Positions 44,096 to 50,422 of a DNA stretch of 50,422 nt are shown here, one piece after another. The position numbers and the translations under genes were made by a program. The notes below the pieces were generated by a model that was not told where the DNA came from, ran no database searches, and saw only the letters and a program-made list of their open reading frames with translations. The DNA lies in the NCBI GenBank assembly GCA_018268785.1, contig JAFDVY010000013.1, positions 1-50,422 on the forward strand, read 5' to 3'. Source of the stretch: Acidobacteriota bacterium (GTDB lineage: Bacteria; Acidobacteriota; Terriglobia; Acidiferrales; UBA7541). Each line of letters begins with the position of its first letter. The first letter of the stretch is position 1.

Positions 44096-45427
44096 ATGAC
44101 GCGATTGCCTAAACGCACTTTTCCGAAGGCGCTTCTAGCGATTGTCCTCGCAGTACTGGCTTATGCCTCCAATGCCCAAGCGCCGCCCAACCGTTTGAAG
44201 CAAGTTGTGCAACCTTACGTCGATGCAAAGATGTTCATGGGAAGCGTACTCGTAGCTAAAAACGGCGAGGTCATTTTCAGCAAGAGCTATGGTATGGCCG
44301 ACTTGGAGTGGAACGTTCCAAATTCTTCCACGACTCGATTCAACATCGCTTCGATGACGAAGCAATTCACCGCAGCCGCGATCTTGCTCCTTGAGGATCG
44401 TGGAAAAATAAAGACCGATGATTTCGTGAAGAAATATCTCACGGATGCGCCAGCATCCTGGGACAAGATCACCATTTATCACCTGCTGACGCATACATCC
44501 GGTATCAGCGGCGACGCCGCGAGATACGAACCCGGCACCCCAGACAAGCTGATTTTTAACGACAAACCCCTCACCTTTCAGCCGGGCGAACAATGGGAAT
44601 ACACGAATCTGGGGTATATCGTGCTCGGGTACTTAATAGAAAAGATCAGCGGACAGACCTACGAAGAGTTCGTTCAACAGAATATTTTCAAACCGCTGGG
44701 AATGAAGGACTCGGGAATGATGTCCTTTGTGACTGTCATTCCGCGACGCGCATCCGGCTATTGGCCCGGCAACAATGGGATCGAAAATGCGGATCGCAGT
44801 TTCGATACAAGGATCGGCTTTTCGTCGGGCTCTCTTTATTCGTCAACCGAAGATTTGCTCCGATGGGAAGAAGGACTGTTCGGTGGCAAGCTATTGACAC
44901 CTGCATCTCTGCGCAAAATGACCACACCATTTAAGGATGACTATGCGTGCGGCTTGTATGTCAAGCGTGCTAATGGACACCTGATGATCGAGCACGATGG
45001 GAACAACATTGGGTTTAACTCAGATATGGCCTACTACCCCGAAGAGAGGATTGCCGTTATCGTTTTGGCAAATCTTAATGGCACCGTTACCGGCGAGATG
45101 ACTAGGGCGCTTGCGGCAGTGGCGCACAGGGAGCCCCCTCCAATTCCTTCCGTGCACAAGGAAATTTCGTTGTCGAAGGAAGTTCTGACGAGGTATGCGG
45201 GAATCTACCAATTTCCGCATTACAGCCTGAGGATGGTCCCCGAAGACAACCATCTGCTAGTTGAGTTTGACAGCGGGGGCACGCTCGCGGTGTTTCCGGA
45301 GTCGGATACGAAATTCTTTTCCAAGCCGTGGCCCACCCAATTTGAGTTCTCGAAGAACGAACACGGCGAGTTTAGCATTCTGAAACGGTACCAAGACGGC
45401 AAAGAAGAAATTGGAGCGAAGAAATAA
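44096..45427 (+). CDS. Secreted serine hydrolase of the class C beta-lactamase/D-aminopeptidase fold
   Basis: About 443 residues from the ATG at 44096, with another in-frame ATG at 44081. The N terminus is a signal peptide (LLAIVLAVLAYASNAQA). The catalytic set is complete: Ser86-x2-Lys89 (ASMTKQF), Tyr169-x-Asn (YTNLGY) and the KTG-equivalent His300-Asp-Gly (EHDGNN). The C-terminal 100 residues look like the small beta domain (DUF3471-like) often attached to these enzymes. The family covers esterases, D-aminopeptidases and peptidoglycan-recycling enzymes; H-x-G in place of K-T-G argues against a true AmpC beta-lactamase. The substrate is unknown. The gene stands alone. Confidence 0.85.
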   Translation: MTRLPKRTFPKALLAIVLAVLAYASNAQAPPNRLKQVVQPYVDAKMFMGSVLVAKNGEVIFSKSYGMADLEWNVPNSSTTRFNIASMTKQFTAAAILLLEDRGKIKTDDFVKKYLTDAPASWDKITIYHLLTHTSGISGDAARYEPGTPDKLIFNDKPLTFQPGEQWEYTNLGYIVLGYLIEKISGQTYEEFVQQNIFKPLGMKDSGMMSFVTVIPRRASGYWPGNNGIENADRSFDTRIGFSSGSLYSSTEDLLRWEEGLFGGKLLTPASLRKMTTPFKDDYACGLYVKRANGHLMIEHDGNNIGFNSDMAYYPEERIAVIVLANLNGTVTGEMTRALAAVAHREPPPIPSVHKEISLSKEVLTRYAGIYQFPHYSLRMVPEDNHLLVEFDSGGTLAVFPESDTKFFSKPWPTQFEFSKNEHGEFSILKRYQDGKEEIGAKK

Positions 45428-45547
45428 CGCGCCAAGTGGGCACGCGCCGCGAATTGTTCCGTTGCAGAACCGCAATTCAACCGCGAACCGCCGTTGACTT
45501 CATGCTGCGCGAACGATATATACAGAAGGACTCTCGCGGCCCGACGG

Positions 45548-46924
45548 ATGCTCACACTGCGCAAAAGTTCCATTGTGACAGCAGCTCTCTGCTTGTCTCT
45601 CGCGCCGTTTTCCACCTCGCTTTTCGCGCAGACAAAGACTCCCGCCGCTGAGCCCATGAAGTACATCGGCCCCGGCTCTTGCGCTGCCACGAGTTGTCAC
45701 GGCAGCGTCCGCCCCATCGCGGGCAGCCGCATCCTCCAGACTGAATATTCCACCTGGATCTTGAAAGACAAGCACAGCCGCGCGTACCAGGCTCTGACCG
45801 GCGAGGTCGGCGAACGCATGGCCCGCATTCTAAAACTCGGCGCGAAAGCGGAAGATTCTCCAAAGTGTCTCGTCTGCCACGCGCTCTATACAAAACCCGA
45901 ACAGCAAGGCCGTAAATTTGAAATTGCGGAAGGCGTTTCCTGCGAAAATTGTCACGGTCCGGCTTCTGGCTGGCTCGGTCCGCACACCACAACTGGATGG
46001 CCGCACGAAAAATCCGTTCAGCTTGGAATGAACGACACGCGCAACGTAATTCATCGCACGGAAAAATGCCTCGAATGCCACCTCGGCACAAAAGAAAAAT
46101 TCGTTGACCACGAAATGATCGCCGCAGGTCATCCCGATTTGTATTTTGAACTCGACTCTTTTTCCGCCGTCATGCCGCGCCACTGGAAACAGCCGCTCGA
46201 ATCCGAAGCTGGCAAGCCGATGGAAGATCCCGCGTGGGTTGGCGTCCGCGATTGGAGCGCTGGACAAGCCGTGCAACTTCGCGCCGCAATGGATCGCCTC
46301 ACCTGGCGCGCAAAAGGCGAGCGCTACGACAAGAAAGACGTCTGGCCCGAATACGCAGAACTTTCCTGCTTCGCGTGTCACCACGCTCTCGGCGCTGCAA
46401 AAGATAGTTGGCGGCAAGAGCACGGCTATGTCGGTCGTCGTCCCGGCGATCCTGCATGGAACCAATCGCGCTTTGTAGTCTTTCGTCTGCTGGCGCAACA
46501 AGTCGATTCTTCCAGCGCGCAGGAACTCGAAAAAAGCTTGAGTGCAGTCTCGACGGAGATGAGCAAACTCAATCCCGACCGCAATGCCGTCGCCAGCGCC
46601 GCAAGTTCCGCCGCTCCTGTCGCGCAAAAACTCGCGGATCGGCTCGCCACCATGCAATACGATTCCGCGCTCGCTCTTCGCACCATGCAGCACATTACCG
46701 AAGACGCCGAAACAATTTCTCTGGCCGACGAACGCGCCGCCGAACAGGCCGCAATGGCCCTCGATTCCCTCTACATCGCTTACAGCAAAGAGGCCAAACC
46801 CGCCAACGCCGCCGAAGTCCGCGCCGCCATCAACGGCCTCTTCCAGCAACTCGAAATTCCTTCCGCCTACAACGCCGACCAGTTCGCCGCAGCGCTGCGA
46901 AAAATTCACGATCAACTTCACTAA
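45548..46924 (+). CDS. Pentaheme cytochrome c554-like protein
   Basis: 458 residues from the ATG at 45548, chosen because it begins a signal peptide (MLTLRKSSIVTAALCLSLAP, then FSTSLFAQ); the frame is open upstream to 45494. Four CXXCH motifs have first cysteines at 107, 132, 174 and 274. A fifth, wider motif, CAATSCH, sits at 45. The order and the segment YIGPGSCAATSCHGS resemble the cytochrome c554 family, whose hemes stack in pairs; CFACHH at 274 supplies an adjacent histidine. The last 160 residues carry no heme and are helical. It is a soluble periplasmic electron carrier or enzyme; a hydroxylamine-oxidising partner is not seen. It adds to the heme-rich character of the region but lies about 10 kb from the decaheme operon. 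Confidence 0.82.
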   Translation: MLTLRKSSIVTAALCLSLAPFSTSLFAQTKTPAAEPMKYIGPGSCAATSCHGSVRPIAGSRILQTEYSTWILKDKHSRAYQALTGEVGERMARILKLGAKAEDSPKCLVCHALYTKPEQQGRKFEIAEGVSCENCHGPASGWLGPHTTTGWPHEKSVQLGMNDTRNVIHRTEKCLECHLGTKEKFVDHEMIAAGHPDLYFELDSFSAVMPRHWKQPLESEAGKPMEDPAWVGVRDWSAGQAVQLRAAMDRLTWRAKGERYDKKDVWPEYAELSCFACHHALGAAKDSWRQEHGYVGRRPGDPAWNQSRFVVFRLLAQQVDSSSAQELEKSLSAVSTEMSKLNPDRNAVASAASSAAPVAQKLADRLATMQYDSALALRTMQHITEDAETISLADERAAEQAAMALDSLYIAYSKEAKPANAAEVRAAINGLFQQLEIPSAYNADQFAAALRKIHDQLH

Positions 46925-46971
46925 TTCCTTCTCGCACAGTAGATTGATTAAGCGATTCTTTCGCTGCACAC

Positions 46972-47535
46972 ATGAATGCCTTTGAAAATTGGTTTTGCGG
47001 GACTTCGTTTTGGCGCAGAGTCACCGAGCGCACGATTCTTCCGTGGACGTTGCACGGATACTCGCTCGGCGACAGCGTGCTGGAATTGGGCGCGGGACCT
47101 GGCGCGACAACCGAAGAATTGCGAAAACGCGCGAAGCGCGTTACGAGCCTGGAATACGACCGAAGATTCGCCGCGAAACTCGGTGCGCGTTTCAATAATA
47201 CAAACGCAAATGTCCTGCAGGGCGACGCAGCAGCGCTGCCATTTCCCGGTGAAACATTTTCTTCCGTGATTGCAATTTTGGTTCTGCATCATCTCAAATC
47301 CCGCGAACAACAAGAGCGCGCATTTGCGGAAATTTATCGTGTACTGAAACCCGGCGGCGTATTTCTTGCCTTTGAAATAAAAGATGGCTGGCTGCAGCGA
47401 TTCGGCCACATCAAAAGTGTCTTTGTCCCGGTCTCTCCGTCCACGATTTCCACGCAACTCGCTTCGTTCGGCTTCTCTGAGATTACAGTCGAGTCGAAAG
47501 GTTCTTCGTTTCGTCTGGGCGCTTTTCGCGGCTGA
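46972..47535 (+). CDS. Class I SAM-dependent methyltransferase
   Basis: 187 residues. Motif I is SVLELGAGPGATTEEL, followed by VTSLEYDRRFAAKL (acidic residue binding the SAM ribose), NVLQGDAAALPF, VIAILVLHHLKS and LKPGGVFLAFEI. There are about 30 residues before the fold and a short C-terminal strand pair, so it is a minimal Methyltransf_11 protein. The substrate is unknown. It starts 47 bases after the pentaheme gene and ends 64 bases before the P450 gene on the same strand, so these three may be co-transcribed. Confidence 0.82.
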   Translation: MNAFENWFCGTSFWRRVTERTILPWTLHGYSLGDSVLELGAGPGATTEELRKRAKRVTSLEYDRRFAAKLGARFNNTNANVLQGDAAALPFPGETFSSVIAILVLHHLKSREQQERAFAEIYRVLKPGGVFLAFEIKDGWLQRFGHIKSVFVPVSPSTISTQLASFGFSEITVESKGSSFRLGAFRG

Positions 47536-47599
47536 GAGCACTGACGTTAGCGGAATTTTGTTATTTGCATCTGCCGCATCGAGCCAATAGCATCGAAGC

Positions 47600-48940
47600 A
47601 TGACCGAAGCGGTGAAAAATTCGTTTCCTCCCGGACCGCAAGGAAGTACGTTTGCGTTTATCTTTGGAGAGCGCCGCAGAGATCCGCTCGGTTTCTTCAC
47701 AAAAATCGCGCAGGAATATGGCGACGTCAGCACGCTGAAACTTTTCAATTTCCGCACATTGTTTCTGAATCATCCCGCCGATATCGAAGACATGCTCGTC
47801 AATAAAGCGCGCAGTCTTGAAAAAGGCCGCGTGATGAAAGCGAACATGCGGCTTTTCGGAGAAGGCTTGCTGACGAGCGAAGGCGATTTCTGGCTGCGTC
47901 AACGGAGACTTGCGCAGCCTGCGTTTCATCGCGCGCGTGTCGCGGCCTATGGATCGACGATGGTCGAATACGCCGAACGCGCGATGCGAACCTGGCGCAG
48001 CGGCGAAACGCGCGACATTCACGAAGACATGATGCAAATCACGCTGCAAGTGGTCGGCAAGACTTTGTTCAACGCCGATCTGGCGCGGGACGCGCGTGAA
48101 GTTGGAGAGACGCTCGAAATCCTTCTGCAGCTCGCCGCGGATTTCAGCAAATCCATTTTGATTCCGCTGTGGGTTCCGACTCCGCGAAATCTCCGCGCGC
48201 GAATCGGGATTCGCCGCCTCGAAAGAATAATCTACAGAATCATCACTCAAAAACGAGCCGAAGCTCGGGACACGGGCGATTTGCTTTCGATGTTGCTCGC
48301 CGTGCAGGACGAAGACGGTTCGCGCATGACCGACAAGCAGTTGCGCGACGAAACCATCACGCTCTTTCTCGCGGGACACGAAACCACGGCGAACGCGCTT
48401 TCCTGGACCCTTTGGCTTCTTGCAAAAAATCCCCGCGCCGAAAGGAAATTTTACGAAGAACTCGACGGAGTTCTCGGCGGCCGCGCTCCGAGCGTCGAAG
48501 ATATTCCGCGCCTGACTTACACGAGTCAAATTCTTTCTGAGTCGATGCGGCTTTATCCGCCGGCGTGGGGAATGGCGCGCCTCGTGAAAGAACCTGTCGA
48601 AGTAGCCGGATACAAATTGATTCCCGGGAACGGCATCGCCTGCACGCAATGGGTAGTGCATCGCGATCCGAGATGGTTCGACGATCCGCTGAAATTTATT
48701 CCAGAGCGCTGGGAAAATGACTTTGCGAAAAAAATTCCTCGGTTCGCTTATTTTCCGTTTGGCGGCGGACCGAGACAGTGCATCGGAAATTCGTTTGCGC
48801 TGATGGAAGCGACGCTGATTTTGGCGACGGTTGCACAGAAATTCCGATTTCGGCTGGATGAAAATCATCCCGTGAAACCTCTTGCGTCCATTACGCTGCG
48901 GCCGGCGCACGGAATTCGCGCCACGCTGGAAGCGCGATAA
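47600..48940 (+). CDS. Cytochrome P450 monooxygenase
   Basis: 446 residues without a membrane anchor. The I-helix oxygen-activation motif is AGHETTA at about 258, the K-helix E-x2-R is ESMR at 314, the PERF-like segment is FIPERW, and the heme-thiolate loop is FPFGGGPRQCIG with Cys394. The N terminus (FPPGPQGS) is the proline-rich region of soluble bacterial P450s of the CYP102/CYP4-like group. It inserts one oxygen into a hydrophobic substrate using electrons from a separate ferredoxin or reductase, and none is adjacent. Preceded by a methyltransferase, it could act on a lipid or secondary metabolite. It converges on the site-2 protease gene with only four bases between the stops. Confidence 0.92.
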   Translation: MTEAVKNSFPPGPQGSTFAFIFGERRRDPLGFFTKIAQEYGDVSTLKLFNFRTLFLNHPADIEDMLVNKARSLEKGRVMKANMRLFGEGLLTSEGDFWLRQRRLAQPAFHRARVAAYGSTMVEYAERAMRTWRSGETRDIHEDMMQITLQVVGKTLFNADLARDAREVGETLEILLQLAADFSKSILIPLWVPTPRNLRARIGIRRLERIIYRIITQKRAEARDTGDLLSMLLAVQDEDGSRMTDKQLRDETITLFLAGHETTANALSWTLWLLAKNPRAERKFYEELDGVLGGRAPSVEDIPRLTYTSQILSESMRLYPPAWGMARLVKEPVEVAGYKLIPGNGIACTQWVVHRDPRWFDDPLKFIPERWENDFAKKIPRFAYFPFGGGPRQCIGNSFALMEATLILATVAQKFRFRLDENHPVKPLASITLRPAHGIRATLEAR

Positions 48941-48944
48941 AAAA

Positions 48945-50132
48945 TCATTCCTTTGCGCGCAGAGCTTCAGCGCCGAGTTCGCTGCGCGTTTGGATGACGC
49001 GAAGAATCGAATCGCGCGTCACCATGCCGACGATGTGCATGCCTCCTTCTCCGTTTTCCGTGACGACGGGCATTTGATTTACGTCGCTGGCAAGCAGGCG
49101 CTCGAGCAGGGCGAGCAGCGGCTCTTCGGGTTTTGCGAGAAGAATGTTTTCGCGCGGGACCATCACGCCTTGCACGGAGGTGCCAGCCCACTCGTCACGC
49201 GGCACCGCATTGAGGGCCTGAACATTCATCATTCCGGTGAGGCGATCGTCGTTGAGGACGAGATGGAATCTGCGGCCGGTGCGGAGAACTTCTTCGGCGT
49301 AGTCTTCGAGAGTGTTGCCGCCAGGGAAGGTGGGAACTTCGTGGCTCATGACGTCTTGCGCGCGCAAGCCGGAAAGAGTTTCGCGCACTTCGATTTGGGC
49401 GACGCTTTCCTGTGCGGCGTTGAGGATGAACCAGCCGATGAAGGCGATCCAAAGACCGGTGACAATGTCGCGCTCGAGGTTAAGCAAATTTCCGATTTTG
49501 ATTCCGCCGCCGAGAGCGAGCCAGGCACCGGCAAGAATGATGGCGTAGGCGACGAGCTTGCCGATCGCTCCGGCGATGCGGGTGGCACGGGAAAAATCGC
49601 CGGTGATTCCCCAGGCGATAGCGCGAAAGACGCGGCCACCATCGAGCGGAAAACCAGGCACCAGATTGAAAACGGCGAGACTAAGGTTGATGAAAGCGAG
49701 CCAACTGGCGAGCGCGCCGACCGTGCTGTTGTAGGGGAAGAACTTCGTCAGCACGTGAAAAATGACGTAAAGAAGGATGTTTGCGAAGGGCCCTGCGGCG
49801 GCGATATTGAATTCCTGAATGGCTTTGGAGGGTTCGCGTTCGCTGCGGGTGACGCCGCCGAAAATGTAGAGTGTGATGGCCTGGACCTTGATTTTGTAGT
49901 GACGGGAGACGAGCCCGTGGAAAATCTCGTGAAGAATGACTGAGCCGAAGAAGAGAATGCTCGTTACAACGCCCGCGCCCCAGTGCTGCTGCGCGGACCA
50001 TTCAGGGTGCTGTGCTGAATATTGATTGACGAGGGTCCAGGTGATGAGCCCGAAGATGACGAGCCATGTCGGATGGAGATAGATGGGAATTCCGGCGACG
50101 GTGGCGATGTGAAATCCGGGTCGAGGGCGCAT
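48945..50132 (-). CDS. Site-2 protease (M50 family) with C-terminal CBS pair
   Basis: 395 residues from the ATG at 50132; the longer frame to 50198 adds an Arg-rich stretch. Six hydrophobic segments are visible. The zinc site is H68-E69-x2-H72 (LHEIFHGL) with the third ligand Asp164 in NLVPGFPLDGG. This is the SpoIVFB-like subclass, in which two C-terminal CBS domains (about 270-395, containing VMSHEVPTFPGG and MVPRENILLAKPEEPL) sense adenine nucleotides. Such proteases cut regulators inside the membrane. Candidates for processing in this window (the winged-helix protein at 14.6 kb) are speculative. No regulator gene is adjacent. Confidence 0.9.
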   Translation of the reverse strand: MRPRPGFHIATVAGIPIYLHPTWLVIFGLITWTLVNQYSAQHPEWSAQQHWGAGVVTSILFFGSVILHEIFHGLVSRHYKIKVQAITLYIFGGVTRSEREPSKAIQEFNIAAAGPFANILLYVIFHVLTKFFPYNSTVGALASWLAFINLSLAVFNLVPGFPLDGGRVFRAIAWGITGDFSRATRIAGAIGKLVAYAIILAGAWLALGGGIKIGNLLNLERDIVTGLWIAFIGWFILNAAQESVAQIEVRETLSGLRAQDVMSHEVPTFPGGNTLEDYAEEVLRTGRRFHLVLNDDRLTGMMNVQALNAVPRDEWAGTSVQGVMVPRENILLAKPEEPLLALLERLLASDVNQMPVVTENGEGGMHIVGMVTRDSILRVIQTRSELGAEALRAKE

Positions 50133-50348
50133 AGAGCGAGTATCGCGGTGCGATGGTCTCCGATTTCTAAGGTACAGGGGAATGAGGCGAGATGCCAATG
50201 GATAGACCGGGGCCGAATGTTTGGCTCCGAAGCCCTGGGCCGGAGTGGAAAGAAGGAAAAACTGAGGTGCCCGGCCGAAGAAGCACAGAGGATTGGAGTG
50301 AGGAGCGGGTAATGGGACTTGGGAGCACCCCTCCCCCGGTTTTGCATA

Positions 50349-50368
50349 TGTGTTGATTCTAAAGGAGG
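50349..50368 (+). repeat. Direct repeat, unit 1
   Basis: TGTGTTGATTCTAAAGGAGG. The second unit at 50400-50419 differs at a single base (A to G). The units start 51 bases apart, and GCAT or GCATA precedes each. Confidence 0.6.
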
Positions 50369-50399
50369 ATAAAGTCCTTTGTTTTCTATCAAATCTGCA

Positions 50400-50419
50400 T
50401 GTGTTGATTCTAAAGGGGG
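50400..50419 (+). repeat. Direct repeat, unit 2
   Basis: TGTGTTGATTCTAAAGGGGG, 51 bases downstream of unit 1. The window ends three bases later, so further units may follow outside. Confidence 0.6.
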
Positions 50420-50422
50420 TTA

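Larger units (their letters stand above)
50133..50422. other. 290-base region upstream of the site-2 protease, containing terminal direct repeats
   Basis: The left part should hold the promoter of the minus-strand protease. From 50341 the DNA becomes A/T-rich and contains the direct repeats listed separately. An inverted repeat AAAGGA (50361-50366) / TCCTTT (50375-50380) could form a small hairpin followed by GTTTTCT. No coding frame is supported. Confidence 0.4.

Noticed and set aside
44096..45427. An antibiotic-resistance beta-lactamase
   Set aside because: The S-x2-K and Y-x-N motifs fit, but the third motif is H-D-G instead of K-T-G, as in esterases and peptidases of this fold.
50349..50422. 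A CRISPR array at the right end
   Set aside because: Only two units are visible, the repeat is A/T-rich with one mismatch, the unit is short at 20 bases, and no cas gene is present.

Overview
The window (about 57% G+C by eye) looks like a chromosomal segment of a Gram-negative soil-type bacterium, most likely an Acidobacteriota. The inference rests on an outer-membrane assembly gene (BamA) and a Skp-like chaperone gene separated by a very large Ig/beta-propeller lipoprotein, a membrane-tethered winged-helix/TolB-type propeller protein, a carboxypeptidase-regulatory-domain outer-membrane protein, a tandem GlcG-like lipoprotein and many multiheme cytochromes. There is no transposase, integrase, phage gene, tRNA, rRNA or convincing CRISPR array.

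Layout. (1) 1-14.4 kb, plus strand, envelope and proteostasis: 3' end of lysS, a LolC/E-type permease, a LolD-type ATPase, clpC, bamA, a 1470-residue lipoprotein and ompH/skp, closed by a strong intrinsic terminator. (2) 14.5-22.2 kb: a minus-strand winged-helix/TolB sensor-like protein, a Sel1-repeat protein, a soluble transhydrogenase (sthA), a DUF1906-like secreted protein and a convergent GlcG-like lipoprotein. (3) 22.3-28.4 kb: an outer-membrane barrel protein whose stop codon overlaps the start of a 1272-residue multiheme cytochrome with a C-terminal seven-unit LVIVD-type propeller. This resembles a porin-cytochrome electron conduit. (4) 28.4-33.6 kb: a HAD phosphatase behind a structured leader, a small Tat-signal protein, a FUSC-family membrane protein and a membrane metallophosphoesterase. 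(5) 33.6-41 kb, minus strand: mtgA, then a tight four-gene redox operon. Its order of transcription is NuoE-NuoF fusion, a polyferredoxin with two embedded cyclic-nucleotide-binding domains, a five-helix cytochrome b with two H-x13-H pairs, and a membrane-anchored decaheme cytochrome c. (6) 41-50.4 kb: a lipid desaturase divergent from a methyltransferase, a PilZ protein, a serine beta-lactamase-fold hydrolase, a pentaheme cytochrome c554-like protein, a second methyltransferase, a cytochrome P450 and a convergent site-2 protease with CBS domains. The window ends inside a pair of direct repeats.

The most interesting system is the operon at 33.6-40.1 kb. It has the NADH-oxidising head of complex I or HoxF-type hydrogenases, but no NuoB, NuoC, NuoD or membrane pump and no hydrogenase subunits. 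Instead its electrons would pass through a DmsB-like four-cluster ferredoxin module to a diheme b protein and a decaheme c protein, with two Crp-type sensor domains placed inside the electron-carrying polypeptide. My inference is a cyclic-nucleotide-gated conduit between NAD(H) and periplasmic cytochrome c. With the porin-cytochrome-like pair and the pentaheme protein, about 25 predicted c-type hemes lie within 25 kb, which suggests respiration with periplasmic or extracellular acceptors.

Several start codons were moved downstream of the longest reading frame using signal peptides, lipoboxes, ribosome binding sites or conserved family N termini; each case is explained in its entry. Functions were assigned by reading motifs only, without database searches.
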